Counted from the stretch's first letter, positions 38,211-50,183 are shown. The stretch is 64,000 bases of DNA from Bacillus pumilus (GCF_009937765.1 NZ_CP047089.1:1548272-1612271); one strand, 5' to 3'. Notes: generated from the letters alone by a model not told the origin. A program made the numbers and translations.

Positions 38211-39239
38211 ATGAAGTTAGAACTATTTGATTTTGATTTACCAGAAAGATTAATTGCACAAGTACCGCTTGAAAAACGTGACGCATCAAGACTGATGGTC
38301 TTAAACAAACAAACGGGTGAAGTGACACACGATACATTCTCACAAATTACCGATTATTTTCAAACGGGTGATTGCCTCGTTTTAAATAATACACGCGTTC
38401 TGCCGGCACGGTTGTTTGGAATGAAAGAGGATACAGGTGCAAAAGTTGAACTTCTTCTCTTAAAACAAGAGGAAGGAGACAAATGGGAAACACTTGTGAA
38501 ACCAGCCAAACGAGTGAAAAAAGGAACAGTGATCACATTTGGTGATGGACGGCTTCAAGCGGTATGTACAGAAGAATTAGAACATGGCGGCAGAAAAGTT
38601 GAGTTTCAGTATACTGGCATTTTTTATGAAGTCCTTGAATCTCTTGGGGAAATGCCGCTACCTCCTTATATTAAAGAACAGCTTGACGATCGTGAACGCT
38701 ATCAAACGGTGTATTCAAAAGAGGTCGGCTCCGCTGCTGCTCCAACTGCTGGTCTTCACTTTACAAACGAGCTGCTGGATGCGCTGAAAGAAAAGGGTGT
38801 GCACATCGCATTCATTACTCTGCATGTGGGACTTGGTACTTTCCGTCCGGTCAGTGCAGATCGTATTGAAGAACACGAAATGCACGCAGAGTTTTACGAA
38901 ATGAATGAAGAAACAGCGGCTGAGCTTAATCGCGTTCGCAAGGAAGGCGGGCGGATTATTTCAGTGGGGACAACGTCAACAAGAACGCTCGAAACCATTG
39001 CAAGTGCGCATGATGGCGAATTCAAAGCGTCAAGCGGCTGGACGTCAATCTTTATTTACCCAGGCTATACATTCAAGGCAATTGATGGCATGATCACGAA
39101 TTTTCATCTGCCAAAATCCTCGTTAATCATGCTTGTCAGTGCATTAGCTGGGCGAGAGCATGTCCTAAAGGCATACAATGAAGCTGTAAAAGAGGAATAT
39201 CGCTTCTTCAGCTTTGGCGATGCCATGCTGATTCAATAA
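38211..39239 (+). CDS. queA: S-adenosylmethionine:tRNA ribosyltransferase-isomerase
   Basis: Transfers and rearranges the ribose of SAM to form epoxyqueuosine on tRNA. It has 342 residues with family segments [22 protein letters not shown] at the start, [12 protein letters not shown] near 60, PLPPYIK near 145, [12 protein letters not shown] near 165 and GTTSTRTLE near 245. The frame opens at GTG 38202 inside the AGGTGAAGGA ribosome site; ATG 38211 is chosen. It pairs with tgt directly downstream. Confidence 0.97.
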   Translation: MKLELFDFDLPERLIAQVPLEKRDASRLMVLNKQTGEVTHDTFSQITDYFQTGDCLVLNNTRVLPARLFGMKEDTGAKVELLLLKQEEGDKWETLVKPAKRVKKGTVITFGDGRLQAVCTEELEHGGRKVEFQYTGIFYEVLESLGEMPLPPYIKEQLDDRERYQTVYSKEVGSAAAPTAGLHFTNELLDALKEKGVHIAFITLHVGLGTFRPVSADRIEEHEMHAEFYEMNEETAAELNRVRKEGGRIISVGTTSTRTLETIASAHDGEFKASSGWTSIFIYPGYTFKAIDGMITNFHLPKSSLIMLVSALAGREHVLKAYNEAVKEEYRFFSFGDAMLIQ

Positions 39240-40415
<1,176 letters not shown>

Positions 40416-40462
40416 TGCATAAACGAAAAGCTTTACAATGCATTAGAAAGGGGTGAAATAGA

Positions 40463-40729
40463 ATGGATGGTGGTATGGGTTCAATCATTATGATTGTTGT
40501 CATGTTTGCTGTGCTTTACTTCTTATTAATCCGTCCACAGCAAAAGCAACAAAAAGCTGTGCGTCAGATGCAGCAATCTTTATCAAAAGGCGATAAAATC
40601 GTCACAATCGGTGGTTTACACGGTGAAATCGACTACATTGATGAATCAAAAGTGGTCATCAAAACAAGCGAAAACAACCGTTTAACTTTCGATCGTCGTG
40701 CTATTAGAGAATTAGCTGACAAAGGCTAA
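40463..40729 (+). CDS. yajC: Preprotein translocase subunit YajC
   Basis: 88 residues with one N-terminal membrane helix (about 5-25) and the family sequence LLIRPQQKQQKAVRQMQQSL followed by GDKIVTIGGLHGEI. It is an accessory of the Sec channel, functioning with SecDF, which is encoded at 43992. ATG at 40463 follows GAAAGGGGTG. Confidence 0.96.
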   Translation: MDGGMGSIIMIVVMFAVLYFLLIRPQQKQQKAVRQMQQSLSKGDKIVTIGGLHGEIDYIDESKVVIKTSENNRLTFDRRAIRELADKG

Positions 40730-40749
40730 TCCTCCAATACATAGCCATA

Positions 40750-40782
40750 AAAAAAAGAGCGATATAGATCCGCTCTTTTTTT
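40750..40782. terminator. Bidirectional terminator between yajC and yrzE
   Basis: AAAAAAAGAGCG / CGCTCTTTTTTT with a nine-base loop, usable on both strands for the convergent genes. Confidence 0.88.
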
Positions 40783-41158
40783 ATTTGCCTCGAAGATTGA
40801 CGCCAATCATTCCGCCGAACATACAAATGCCTAAAAATGCCCCATGATAGATGAACTGCTCTGGTGAAAAAGTTTCTCCAAACCCTAAATATTGAAACAA
40901 GAATACAGTGACAGAAAAGGTCAGCGAAGTGATCGCACCAATGAGCCAGCCGCGCTCCTTTGCTTTTCCTCCAGAAATGATCCCGCCTAATAAAAGTGCC
41001 ACAAAGGACAAAATCATAATCATCCATTTAAACGATGCTTCCTGCATACTTGTGAAGGTAAGCATAAGCGATACAAGTAAGCTTGTGACAATCATGACGA
41101 TAAAAATCGCCATTAAGCCGGATAAAATCCCTTTTCCGATTTGTTTCGTTTCCTGCAT
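40781..41158 (-). CDS. yrzE: TIGR04086-type four-helix membrane protein
   Basis: 125 residues with four predicted membrane helices (about 10-32, 43-62, 71-90, 103-121) and the Gly-rich GGIISGGKAKERGWLIGAI turn. A YrzE-like protein of unknown function occupies this position in B. subtilis. The ATG at 41158 follows GGAGAG on the minus strand. The C terminus overlaps the bidirectional terminator region. Confidence 0.82.
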   Translation of the reverse strand: MQETKQIGKGILSGLMAIFIVMIVTSLLVSLMLTFTSMQEASFKWMIMILSFVALLLGGIISGGKAKERGWLIGAITSLTFSVTVFLFQYLGFGETFSPEQFIYHGAFLGICMFGGMIGVNLRGK

Positions 41159-41323
41159 GTGATTCGTCTCCTCTCCAATTGACCGAAGCTTGTCTTTTAC
41201 TAAAATGTATTCACATGGAAGAAAAAATAGACATGTTTCTCACGATAAAAACAGAGGCTTTCTTTTCTACATAAATAAAGGGTTTTGACACAAGCTATGT
41301 GAGAGAAGGAGGGTTTACATCAT

Positions 41324-41986
41324 ATGCAGGAAATCTTGATTATCTCTATGAGAACAATCATTTTATATTTTCTTATTTGGTTTATTTTTCGGCTAATGGG
41401 CAAAAGAGAGATTGGAGAATTAAGCATTTTAGATCTTGTCATTTTTATGATGATCGCAGAAATTGCAGTTCTCGCTATAGAAGAAGTCGAGGATCATATG
41501 TTACATACGGTATGGCCGATTCTGCTGTTAACCTTCATTCAGATTACACTTGCCTACCTCTCATTGAAATTCCAAGGTGTCCGGCGTTTTCTTGATGGCA
41601 AACCGGTCCTACTCATCATCAATGGGAAAATTGACGAAGGTGCGATGAGAAAACAGCGATACAATTTTGATGATCTGCTCATTCAGTTAAGAGAAAACAA
41701 CATCGATAGCATTCAGGATGTCTCTTACGCCATTTTAGAACCATCTGGAAAGCTCGCCGTTGTTGAAAAAGAAAACAAGCACACACATGGAGCGCTTGAG
41801 TTGCCACTTATTGCAGATGGGGTTGTGCAGCATGATCACCTGAAGCAAATTAATCAAAATGAACAATGGTTGAAAGATGAGCTAACCAAAAGGGGCTATC
41901 ATGATATAGAGCAGATTTCATACTGCAGCTTTAATCAAAAGACATTTTATATTGATTTGAAAGATGAAGTGGTCAAAAAAAGATGA
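41324..41986 (+). CDS. yrbG: DUF421/YetF-family membrane protein
   Basis: 220 residues with three membrane helices in the first 80 residues, including [21 protein letters not shown], the family hallmark. A cytoplasmic C-terminal domain follows with [25 protein letters not shown] segments at about 100-120 and [21 protein letters not shown]. Related proteins YetF/YdfS/YdfR occur in spores; the function is unclear. ATG at 41324 follows AAGGAGGG. It is convergent with spoVB, which ends two bases away. Confidence 0.85.
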   Translation: MQEILIISMRTIILYFLIWFIFRLMGKREIGELSILDLVIFMMIAEIAVLAIEEVEDHMLHTVWPILLLTFIQITLAYLSLKFQGVRRFLDGKPVLLIINGKIDEGAMRKQRYNFDDLLIQLRENNIDSIQDVSYAILEPSGKLAVVEKENKHTHGALELPLIADGVVQHDHLKQINQNEQWLKDELTKRGYHDIEQISYCSFNQKTFYIDLKDEVVKKR

Positions 41987-41987
41987 G

Positions 41988-43538
41988 CTAGAGCAGCTTC
42001 CCAATCAACGGGATGCGGCGCAGCTCTTCTTTCTTCACTAGACCGAGACAGATTAATAGAATGACATACAGCGCGCACGTTACAAAAATCAGCATAACGA
42101 GCTCAATAGGGGCAGAGAAGAATCCGTTCATTTGAGACTTCAGCCAAAGGCTCACAGCCCCAGTACCGATAATCACAAGAACGCATACCCCATATTCTTT
42201 TATTGGTAAATGAATAGGCAGTACTTTACCGACAGTTGCCGCATGAAGCAGCGTGACAAGGACGATGCCGATTAAAATGGCAAGTGCTGCCCCCATAATG
42301 CCAAAGCCTGGCTGCGAGGCAAGAACAAAGATCATTCCTGTTTTCACGACAGCACCTATCAGACTATTCGTCATCGCCGCACCAGCTAAATTGAGTGCTT
42401 GTAAGACGGCTTGAAGCGGCCCTTGAAAATAATATAATAGAAAAAATGGAGCCATGAATTTCACATAAATCGCCGCATGCGATGAACCATACATAAAGAG
42501 TGTTAAATCTTCTGCGTAAACAAAAAGAATAATACAGGAAATACCCCCACTGAGTAAACAAAGACGCATCGCCTGCTTCAGCCTGTATTCGACCGTTTTG
42601 CGTTTGTTCTGCTCCATTCCTTCACTGATCGCCGGGACCAGTGCAGTGGAGAGAGAATACGTAATAAAGCTAGGCAGTGTCAAAAGAGTCAGCGCAAGCC
42701 CGGTCAACTCCCCGTACTGCCTTGTCGCCTCAACAGCCGCGTATCCAGCAATCGCAAGACTTTGCGCGACAACTATCGGCTCTAAAAACCACGAAATATT
42801 CCCGATAAAACGGCTGCCTGTTGTTGGCAGGGCAATACTCATCAGCTGCTTAAATGTGTCCTTACCGTCATGAATTGCCTTGAAAAATCGTTTTCGAATG
42901 CGAATGGTCTTTTTGTAACGAAAGGCAATTAGTAAATAAGCAAGTGAAATCATCTCTCCAATGACAGATGAAATCATCGCACCTGCTGCCGCAAATTCAA
43001 TCCCATAAGGAAGAAAAGCTGTTGTACATACGGCTACTAGAGAAATTCTTGCAACCTGTTCCAGCACTTGAGATATGGCAAGCGGGCTCATTTGCTGTCT
43101 GCCTTGAAAATATCCTCTCAGTACACTGGAAATAGCGATGACTGGGACAACAGGCGTAATAGCAAGAAGTGGATAAACCGTTCTAGGATCTGTCAGCATA
43201 TTTTCTGCCATGATGGGTGCAAACCATAAAAAGAGCGGCGTGAATATCAGGCTGAGTGTCCCTGTTACTGCAAGAGACATGACAAGAATTCGTTTTGTTT
43301 TCTGTTTGTCTCCGCGGGCTTCTGCTTCTGCGACAAGCTTACTTATAGCGACAGGCAGTCCGAATTGTGTCAGCGTCACAGCGAGAAAAAAGGTAGGAGC
43401 AGCCATCATATAAAGCCCGACTCCTTCTTCGCCAATGAACCTTGCAATCACAATTCGATTGACAAAACCCAATATTCTCGTGATAAAACCTGCTAAAATT
43501 AAAATAATCGTTCCCTTTAAAAACGTTTGCTTTGTCAA
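41988..43538 (-). CDS. spoVB: Stage V sporulation protein B (MOP-family flippase-like)
   Basis: Polytopic membrane protein of the MurJ/polysaccharide-exporter superfamily needed for spore cortex synthesis, thought to handle lipid-linked precursors in the mother cell. It has 516 residues and about 14 helices. The family start TKQTFLKGTIILILAGF is followed by RFIGEEGVGLYMMAAPT. The open frame continues upstream to 43649, but AGGTGATC six bases before TTG at 43538 fixes the start at the family position. It is divergent from comN. Confidence 0.95.
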   Translation of the reverse strand: MTKQTFLKGTIILILAGFITRILGFVNRIVIARFIGEEGVGLYMMAAPTFFLAVTLTQFGLPVAISKLVAEAEARGDKQKTKRILVMSLAVTGTLSLIFTPLFLWFAPIMAENMLTDPRTVYPLLAITPVVPVIAISSVLRGYFQGRQQMSPLAISQVLEQVARISLVAVCTTAFLPYGIEFAAAGAMISSVIGEMISLAYLLIAFRYKKTIRIRKRFFKAIHDGKDTFKQLMSIALPTTGSRFIGNISWFLEPIVVAQSLAIAGYAAVEATRQYGELTGLALTLLTLPSFITYSLSTALVPAISEGMEQNKRKTVEYRLKQAMRLCLLSGGISCIILFVYAEDLTLFMYGSSHAAIYVKFMAPFFLLYYFQGPLQAVLQALNLAGAAMTNSLIGAVVKTGMIFVLASQPGFGIMGAALAILIGIVLVTLLHAATVGKVLPIHLPIKEYGVCVLVIIGTGAVSLWLKSQMNGFFSAPIELVMLIFVTCALYVILLICLGLVKKEELRRIPLIGKLL

Positions 43539-43653
43539 ATCAAAGATCACCTGCCTTCTCAAACGACATAGAATCATATACAATAAGATATGCGTGTATA
43601 TCGTCCAAGCATGACAAGTCTCTCGATAAAAACTGAAAAGGGGGAGCATCCCA

Positions 43654-43950
43654 TTGACACAACATCCGGCTGCAATTTACAAAGACCATTTAAAGCCTTT
43701 TCTGTTCAGTAAGCTTGAAGAATTCATCGTTTTGGGCTATAAAGATGTAGATTTAGAGGAATTATGGTCATACTTAGAGAATAAGAAATGGAAGAAAAAA
43801 CAAGAGTATCCGATTCATGAAATGGTTGCAGATATTTTATCTGTGAAAATTGGCGAATTTATGAACTATGCAACCGTTCAGTCGTTTAAAACGTCTGCTT
43901 TTTTGGACAGTGAAGATGGCAAGAATATGCTAGATGAACTGTTGAAATAA
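43654..43950 (+). CDS. comN: Post-transcriptional regulator ComN
   Basis: 98 residues, a small helical acidic/basic protein of the ComN (formerly YrzD) family. In B. subtilis it acts on comE mRNA and associates with DivIVA at division sites, helping competence. Visible family pattern: HLKPFLFSKLEEFIVLGY and VDLEELWSYLENKKWKKKQ. TTG at 43654 follows GGGGGAG. It lies between spoVB and secDF as in B. subtilis. Confidence 0.88.
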   Translation: MTQHPAAIYKDHLKPFLFSKLEEFIVLGYKDVDLEELWSYLENKKWKKKQEYPIHEMVADILSVKIGEFMNYATVQSFKTSAFLDSEDGKNMLDELLK

Positions 43951-43991
43951 GCCATCTTAATGGATTCAGGTGTTTAAGGAGGAAATACATA

Positions 43992-46220
43992 ATGAAAAAA
44001 GGGCGCATTCTTGCGTTTTTCTTAGTGGTTCTGTTAATCGGAACTGGCGTAGGCTTACTAACAAAGCCTGTTGCGAAAGATATGACGCTAGGGCTGGATT
44101 TACAGGGTGGATTTGAAGTCCTGTATGATGTACATCCAGTGAAAAAAGAGGACAAGATTACAAATAGTGTCCTCGTCAGTACAGTGGAGGCTTTGAACCG
44201 AAGAGCCAATGTGCTAGGTGTAAGTGAGCCGAACATCTCGATTGAAGGCAACAATCGTATCCGTGTGCAGCTTGCAGGAGTAAAAGATCAAAATAGAGCT
44301 AGGGAGATTCTTTCCACTGAAGCACAGCTATCCTTCAGAGATACGAATGATAAAGAACTCCTAAACGGGGCTGACCTAGTCGAAAACAGTGCAAAACAAA
44401 CATTCAGTCAAACGAATGAGCCAATTGTGACGGTTAAACTAAAGGATGCGAAAAAATTTGGTGACGTCACAAGAAAAGTAGCGGCGATGGCGCCGAATAA
44501 CCAGCTTGTCATTTGGCTTGATTACAACAAAGGAGATTCCTTCAAAAAAGAAGTCTCAAAATCAGACCACAAGTATGTCTCTGCACCGAATGTGAATCAA
44601 GAAATTAACAGCAGTGACGTGCAAATTGAAGGGAAATTTACTGTCCAAGAGGCAAAAGACCTTGCTAGTATTTTAAATGCTGGGGCATTGCCAGTGAAAT
44701 TAACTGAAAAGTACTCCACATCAGTGAGTGCGCAATTCGGTGAACAGGCATTAAATGAAACTGTTTTTGCAGGGATTGTGGGAATTGCCCTCATTTTCTT
44801 ATTCATGCTTTTTTATTACCGAATACCTGGTCTTATTGCTGTTATTACGTTATCAACGTATATCTATATTACTTTACAGGTATTTGACTGGATGGGTGCT
44901 GTTCTGACACTTCCTGGAATTGCGGCGTTGATTCTTGGAGTAGGGATGGCGGTTGATGCCAACATCATCACATATGAACGAATCAAAGAGGAGCTTAAGC
45001 TCGGTAAATCTGTCCGTTCTGCTTTCAGGTCAGGAAACCGCCGATCATTTGCAACCATCTTTGATGCAAACTTAACGAGTATTATTGCAGGGGGCGTCCT
45101 TTTCTTCTTTGGGACAAGTTCTGTAAAAGGGTTTGCGACTATGCTGATCCTTTCCATTTTAACAAGCTTTATTACGGCTGTATTCCTATCAAGATTCCTT
45201 CTTGGTCTGCTTGTGGAAAGCCGCGCGCTCGATCGCAAGAAAGGCTGGTTTGGTGTCCGTCAAAAAGACATTATCGATATTCATGAAACAACAGAAAATA
45301 CTGAACCAAAAACACCATTTGATAAATGGGATTTTGTCAGCAAGCGAAAAGGTTTCATGATTTTCTCAATAGCCATTACCATTGCGGGAATTATCGTCCT
45401 TTCGATTTTCAAACTCAATGCGGGTATTGACTTTGCAAGTGGTACAAGAGTAGACATTCAAAGTGACCATAAGCTGTCAACTGCTCAAATCGAGCAAGAC
45501 TTTCACAAATTAGATCTTGATACAGATAGTGTTGTATTATCTGGTCAAAAAGAAAATCAAGCAGCGGCACGATTTGTTGGTGTGCCAAATAAAGAAAAAA
45601 TTGCAGAAGTGAAAGATTACTTTAAAGATAAGTATGGAACAGAACCGAACGTCAGCACGGTGTCTCCTACGGTCGGAAAAGAACTTGCACGTAATGCTTT
45701 ATATGCCATCATCATTGCTTCGATTGGGATCATTATTTATGTTTCCATTCGGTTTGAATATAAGATGGCCATTGCAGCGATTGCTTCCCTTTTATATGAT
45801 GCATTCTTCATTGTGGCATTCTTTAGTATTACACGATTAGAGGTCGATGTGACCTTCATTGCGGCGATCCTCACGGTGATCGGATATTCGATCAATGACA
45901 CGATCGTGACGTTCGATAGGGTTCGTGAGCAAATGAAGAAACGTAAACCAAAAACGGTAGAAGATCTATCTTACATCGTCAACTTGAGTTTACAGCAAAC
46001 CTTTACAAGATCTATCAATACGGTACTCACTGTCGTAATTGTTGTGATCGCACTGCTTATCTTCGGATCGGCGTCGATTACAAACTTCTCCCTCGCCTTA
46101 CTTGTCGGTCTGTTAACAGGGGTGTACTCATCTCTATATATCGCAGCACAAATTTGGCTTATGTGGAAAGGCCGTGATCTGAAAAAGCCGGCGAAGATTG
46201 ATACTGAGCAAGATATTTAA
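43992..46220 (+). CDS. secDF: Fused protein translocase SecDF
   Basis: Proton-driven accessory of the SecYEG channel, with SecD and SecF fused as in Bacillus. It has 742 residues and about 12 membrane helices. The SecD half (about 1-420) has LGLDLQGGFEV near 34 and GIAALILGVGMAVDANIITYERI near 312-334. The SecF half (about 450-742) has NAGIDFASGTR and TVIGYSINDTIVTFDRVRE. ATG at 43992 follows AAGGAGG. A terminator follows. Confidence 0.98.
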   Translation: MKKGRILAFFLVVLLIGTGVGLLTKPVAKDMTLGLDLQGGFEVLYDVHPVKKEDKITNSVLVSTVEALNRRANVLGVSEPNISIEGNNRIRVQLAGVKDQNRAREILSTEAQLSFRDTNDKELLNGADLVENSAKQTFSQTNEPIVTVKLKDAKKFGDVTRKVAAMAPNNQLVIWLDYNKGDSFKKEVSKSDHKYVSAPNVNQEINSSDVQIEGKFTVQEAKDLASILNAGALPVKLTEKYSTSVSAQFGEQALNETVFAGIVGIALIFLFMLFYYRIPGLIAVITLSTYIYITLQVFDWMGAVLTLPGIAALILGVGMAVDANIITYERIKEELKLGKSVRSAFRSGNRRSFATIFDANLTSIIAGGVLFFFGTSSVKGFATMLILSILTSFITAVFLSRFLLGLLVESRALDRKKGWFGVRQKDIIDIHETTENTEPKTPFDKWDFVSKRKGFMIFSIAITIAGIIVLSIFKLNAGIDFASGTRVDIQSDHKLSTAQIEQDFHKLDLDTDSVVLSGQKENQAAARFVGVPNKEKIAEVKDYFKDKYGTEPNVSTVSPTVGKELARNALYAIIIASIGIIIYVSIRFEYKMAIAAIASLLYDAFFIVAFFSITRLEVDVTFIAAILTVIGYSINDTIVTFDRVREQMKKRKPKTVEDLSYIVNLSLQQTFTRSINTVLTVVIVVIALLIFGSASITNFSLALLVGLLTGVYSSLYIAAQIWLMWKGRDLKKPAKIDTEQDI

Positions 46221-46225
46221 TGGAG

Positions 46226-46253
46226 AAAGGCTGCCTGTTTGGCAGTCTTTTTT
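46226..46253 (+). terminator. secDF terminator
   Basis: AAAGGCTGCC / GGCAGTCTTT (one G-T pair), loop TGTTT, then T-run. Confidence 0.8.
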
Positions 46254-46300
46254 CTATAGATTTCCCGAGATTAAGGCGATTCGTAAACATTTCGGTATCA

Positions 46301-46329
46301 TTGATCTTGAAATGGTCTTTTGCTATAAT
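46301..46329 (+). promoter_or_regulatory. Sigma-A promoter upstream of the yrvC remnant
   Basis: TTGATC, 17-base spacer, TATAAT. It appears intact although the gene it served is broken. It may still feed lapA and recJ downstream. Confidence 0.6.
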
Positions 46330-46378
46330 GACATACGTTTAGATCAGTCTAGTAAGCAAGTGTCCGTTCGGGTATCTT

Positions 46379-46644
46379 GTAAACGATGAGGAAGCAAGAC
46401 AAATTGCAGCAATCTTAGCTGGCATGGTATATAAGCCGAAAGCGCTTGAAACTGTAGAAGTAGATTGATGAACTGAAATGTCCGCCAAAACTATCAAGTA
46501 ACAGTCATCGCTATCGTGAGGAAATCACATGAGAAGATGTTAAACCCAGGACCTAAGACGGTCATTGAAGAAGGGGATACCCTTGTTATTTCTGGAGAAA
46601 GACAAGAAATAAAGAACCTCATTAAAGAAAAACTCAGTAGCTAA
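46379..46644 (+). pseudogene. yrvC: Remnant of yrvC (TrkA-C domain potassium-transport regulatory protein)
   Basis: No intact frame, but two protein-like fragments in different frames. 46379-46468 encodes [19 protein letters not shown] then KALETVEVD and a stop. 46483-46644 encodes RQNYQVTVIAIVRKSHE followed by NPGPKTVIEEGDTLVISGER and ends KEKLSS with a stop, the typical end of a TrkA-C (RCK-C) domain. The position between secDF and lapA is that of yrvC in B. subtilis, which is about 165 residues. The start is lost and the middle has a frameshift plus missing sequence. A promoter survives upstream. Confidence 0.8.
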
Positions 46645-46745
46645 TTCATGCCCACGCTGATAGATTTTCTTCCTCTTTTTCTTTCTGTGTTTAAAAAGGA
46701 CAATGAAAAGGGAAGAATAAAAGAAAAAGCTTGGGGGATATGTAG

Positions 46746-47099
46746 ATGAACAAACAACAATGGACCATCATACTCGCATTTATTTTCGTATTAATTGTCT
46801 CAGTATTTGCCGTCATCAATGTGCGGCCAGTGCAAGTTGACTATTTATTTGGATCGGCTGAATGGCCGCTAATCCTTGTCATTATTGGTTCTGTGCTCAT
46901 GGGCGGACTCATTGTGGCTTTTGCAGGGATTTTCCAAATTGTGAAACTAAAACGTGAATTAAAGGCTTTAAAAGCTGAGCGTGCAGCCGCACCTGCACCT
47001 GTTGTTTCGAATAAAAAGATCGACAAAGACGTTCAAAAGAAACCGAATGTGACGCCTTTAAAAGAACAGCCAGCATCATTTGATCGGAAGGAAAAATAA
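46746..47099 (+). CDS. yrvD: LapA-domain membrane protein (YrvD)
   Basis: 117 residues with two membrane helices (about 6-26 and 39-62), the second containing LVIIGSVLMGGLIVAFAGIF, then a charged cytoplasmic tail with a Lys/Ala/Pro-rich end. This is the lipopolysaccharide-assembly LapA-like family (DUF1049). In Gram-positives its job is unknown. ATG at 46746 follows GGGGGATATGT. It lies before recJ as in B. subtilis. Confidence 0.85.
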   Translation: MNKQQWTIILAFIFVLIVSVFAVINVRPVQVDYLFGSAEWPLILVIIGSVLMGGLIVAFAGIFQIVKLKRELKALKAERAAAPAPVVSNKKIDKDVQKKPNVTPLKEQPASFDRKEK

Positions 47100-47180
47100 T
47101 CTTCCAGCACAATTTCATAAAATAAAAATTGAAACCCCTCAGGCCACTCTAGTATAATAGTGTGGTTGAGGGGTGAATTT

Positions 47181-49505
47181 ATGTTATTATCCAAAATGCG
47201 CTGGGAATATGAACATCCAAGCGAAGAAAAAGTGAAATCACTCTCTGAAAATCTGAATATTTCAGCGCTGACTGCATCGCTTCTTGTAAAAAGAGGACTC
47301 GAAGAAGTAGAAGAAGCGAGGTCTTTTTTATTTGATCAAAAAGCCGAATTCCATGATCCATTTCTATTAAAAGGAATGAAAGAAGCAGTAGAGCGCATCA
47401 ACAAAGCGATCGAAGAGCAGGAATCGATTGTGATCTTCGGAGACTATGATGCGGATGGTGTGACAAGTACGTCTGTGCTTTTACATACATTAAAAGAGTT
47501 GTCTGCGAAAGTAGACTTTTATATTCCAGATCGATTTAAAGAAGGCTACGGGCCTAATGAACAGGCTTTTCGATATATCAAAGAGCAAGGCGCATCGCTT
47601 GTCATCACGGTCGATACAGGCATTGCAGCTGTAAATGAAGCACGTATTGCAAAAGAAATAGGATTAGACCTGATCATTACAGATCACCATGAACCAAGTG
47701 AGGAGCTGCCTGAGGCACTTGCGATTGTCCATCCTAAGCAGCCAGGTTGTGAGTATCCTTTTAAAGAACTTGCCGGTGTAGGTGTGGCGTTTAAAGTGGC
47801 GCATGCACTTCTTGGAAAGCTGCCAACTCAGCTGTTAGATCTTGCAGCAATTGGGACAATTGCGGATCTTGTGCCCCTTCATGATGAAAATAGATGGCTC
47901 GCTAAAAAAGGGCTTATGCAGCTTCGGCAGTCGAATAGGCTAGGGCTGAAGGCGTTATTGAAAGAAGCGGGCGCTACTCTTGAAGAAGCAAATGAGGAAA
48001 CGGTCGGCTTTCAAATTGCGCCAAGGCTAAATGCTGTTGGACGAATTGAACAGGCAGATCCAGCTGTCCATCTTCTCATGACAGAAGATAAGGATGAGGC
48101 AGAAGAACTCGCTCGTTTTGTACAAGAACTGAATAAAGAACGTCAAAAAATTGTGAGTACGATTACAGAAGAAGCCATTCAAATGGTGGAAGAGACAGGT
48201 GATGACCAGTCTGCGATTGTTGTAGCGAAAGCGGGCTGGAATCCGGGTGTTGTCGGAATTGTTGCTTCTAAATTGACGGATACATTTTCTCGTCCGGCGA
48301 TTGTGCTTGGAATAGATGAGGAGACGCAAATGGCAAAAGGATCAGCGCGGAGTATTCCTGGCTTCGATCTATTTTTCCATTTAAGCAAATGCCGCGACAT
48401 TCTGCCGCATTTCGGCGGGCACCCGATGGCTGCGGGTATGACACTTCGAGCGGATGATGTACCTTTACTAAGGGAAAGATTAAATCAATATGCGAATGAA
48501 ACGTTGACAGAGGAAGATTTTATTCCGATTCAGCGGGTCGATGCCGTATGTAAAGTAGACGAATTGACGGTTGAAGCGATTGAAGAAATGGGGATGCTGT
48601 CACCATTTGGCATGCAAAACCCAAAGCCGTTCATTATGATTGAAGATGCGAGACTTGAAGAAATCCGAACAATTGGAGCAAATCAGAATCATATTAAAAT
48701 GTCTCTGAAAGATGAAGATAAGCTGCTTGACTGTGTCGGTTTTCATCAAGGTCAATTAAAAGAAGAAGTTGTCACAGGTAGCCGCATTTCCGTCATTGGT
48801 GAAATGTCCATTAATGAATGGAATAACCGGAAGAAACCTCAGCTCATGCTGAAAGATGCCCGAGTAGATGAATGGCAACTGTTTGATTTGCGCGGCAAAA
48901 ATGATTGGGAAAAAACCATCTTCACGCTTGACCCAGAAAAATATGTGGTGGTCTGTTTTGACGAAGATACAAAACAGGAAGTCAATATCCCGATTCATCA
49001 TGTTCATGCAGAAAATGTTTCAACATTCGATGTAGAAGGCAAGTATGTCGTTTTTGCAGATGTACCTGCAGATGAACACTTGCTAAGGCAGCTGTTAGAA
49101 AATCAAAAGCCAGCGAGAGTGTATACGGTTTTCCAAAGAAAAGAAGATCATTTCATGTCCTCTTTCCCTAGCCGCGATCAATTCAAATGGTTGTATGGAT
49201 TCTTGTTGAAACGAGGAAGTTTCCCTCTCAAGGAACAAGGGATGGAGCTTGCGAAACATAGAGGCTGGACAAAAGATACAATGATTTTTATGACAAAGGT
49301 GTTTTTTGAACTCGGTTTTGTTAAAATAGAGAATGGTGTGCTGTCAATAGTACGTGATGCCCCTAAAAAAGATTTAACGGCATCAGCATCCTATACAGCA
49401 AAACAACGATTGATGGAACTCGATCAAACACTAACATATTCCTCAGCCAAAGAGCTGAAGGAATGGCTGAATAGCATGATGAGCGAAGTCTCACCTGTGC
49501 TTTGA
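47181..49505 (+). CDS. recJ: Single-stranded-DNA-specific exonuclease RecJ
   Basis: 5'-3' single-strand exonuclease in recombination and repair. It has 774 residues. DHH-family motifs are [16 protein letters not shown] (about 78-93), VDTGIAA (near 137), ITDHHEP (near 160) and, in the DHHA1 part, [11 protein letters not shown] (near 412). An OB-fold domain follows. The long C-terminal domain (about 570-774) is typical of Bacillus RecJ. The frame opens at GTG 47160; ATG 47181 after GAGGGGTG is the family start. apt follows. Confidence 0.96.
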   Translation: MLLSKMRWEYEHPSEEKVKSLSENLNISALTASLLVKRGLEEVEEARSFLFDQKAEFHDPFLLKGMKEAVERINKAIEEQESIVIFGDYDADGVTSTSVLLHTLKELSAKVDFYIPDRFKEGYGPNEQAFRYIKEQGASLVITVDTGIAAVNEARIAKEIGLDLIITDHHEPSEELPEALAIVHPKQPGCEYPFKELAGVGVAFKVAHALLGKLPTQLLDLAAIGTIADLVPLHDENRWLAKKGLMQLRQSNRLGLKALLKEAGATLEEANEETVGFQIAPRLNAVGRIEQADPAVHLLMTEDKDEAEELARFVQELNKERQKIVSTITEEAIQMVEETGDDQSAIVVAKAGWNPGVVGIVASKLTDTFSRPAIVLGIDEETQMAKGSARSIPGFDLFFHLSKCRDILPHFGGHPMAAGMTLRADDVPLLRERLNQYANETLTEEDFIPIQRVDAVCKVDELTVEAIEEMGMLSPFGMQNPKPFIMIEDARLEEIRTIGANQNHIKMSLKDEDKLLDCVGFHQGQLKEEVVTGSRISVIGEMSINEWNNRKKPQLMLKDARVDEWQLFDLRGKNDWEKTIFTLDPEKYVVVCFDEDTKQEVNIPIHHVHAENVSTFDVEGKYVVFADVPADEHLLRQLLENQKPARVYTVFQRKEDHFMSSFPSRDQFKWLYGFLLKRGSFPLKEQGMELAKHRGWTKDTMIFMTKVFFELGFVKIENGVLSIVRDAPKKDLTASASYTAKQRLMELDQTLTYSSAKELKEWLNSMMSEVSPVL

Positions 49506-49528
49506 CGTACGAGGAGGAAAAGGAAAAG

Positions 49529-50041
49529 ATGGATTTAAAACAATATGTGACAGTTGTACCTGACTACCCAAAGGAAGGTGTACAATTTAAAGATATTACA
49601 ACGTTAATGGATAAAGGCGAAGTGTACCGTTATGCAACGGATCAAATCGTTGAATACGCGAAAGAAAGAGACATTGATCTCATCGTTGGACCTGAAGCGC
49701 GTGGATTCATTATTGGCTGCCCTGTAGCATACGCACTTGGTGTAGGTTTTGCACCGGTTCGTAAAGAAGGAAAGCTTCCTCGTGAAGTCGTTAAAGTCGA
49801 ATACGGCTTAGAATATGGGAAAGATGTATTAACGATTCATAAAGATGCGATTCGTCCTGGTCAGCGTGTATTGATCACAGATGACTTACTTGCGACTGGT
49901 GGAACAATTGAAGCGTCCATCAAGCTTGTAGAGGAATTGGGCGGCGTTGTGGCAGGAATTGCATTCTTGATTGAGCTGACGTATCTGGACGGCAGAAAGA
50001 AGCTTGACGGTTACGACATCTTGACGTTAATGCAATACTAA
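49529..50041 (+). CDS. apt: Adenine phosphoribosyltransferase
   Basis: Salvages adenine to AMP. It has 170 residues with the PRPP-binding motif [16 protein letters not shown] (about 116-131) and [18 protein letters not shown] near 53. ATG at 49529 after GGAGGAAAAGG gives the family length. The earlier TTG at 49502 overlaps recJ and precedes the ribosome site. Its terminator follows. Confidence 0.97.
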   Translation: MDLKQYVTVVPDYPKEGVQFKDITTLMDKGEVYRYATDQIVEYAKERDIDLIVGPEARGFIIGCPVAYALGVGFAPVRKEGKLPREVVKVEYGLEYGKDVLTIHKDAIRPGQRVLITDDLLATGGTIEASIKLVEELGGVVAGIAFLIELTYLDGRKKLDGYDILTLMQY

Positions 50042-50052
50042 TGGAGTTTTAC

Positions 50053-50086
50053 GCAAAAAGCACTCGGTAAGAAGGGTGCTTTTTTC
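50053..50086 (+). terminator. apt terminator
   Basis: AAAAAGCAC / GTGCTTTTT with a 12-base loop and continuing T-run. Confidence 0.85.
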
Positions 50087-50183
50087 CTATCAAAAATCTT
50101 TTAGCGGACTTCTTCTCTTTACATCTATCGAATTTTTCTTGATAATAAACTACAATACAGTTTTCATTTAAAAAGGTGATTCC

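Noticed and set aside
46198..46389. 63-codon frame starting inside the end of secDF
   Set aside because: Crosses the secDF terminator and the yrvC promoter in a frame unrelated to either yrvC fragment.
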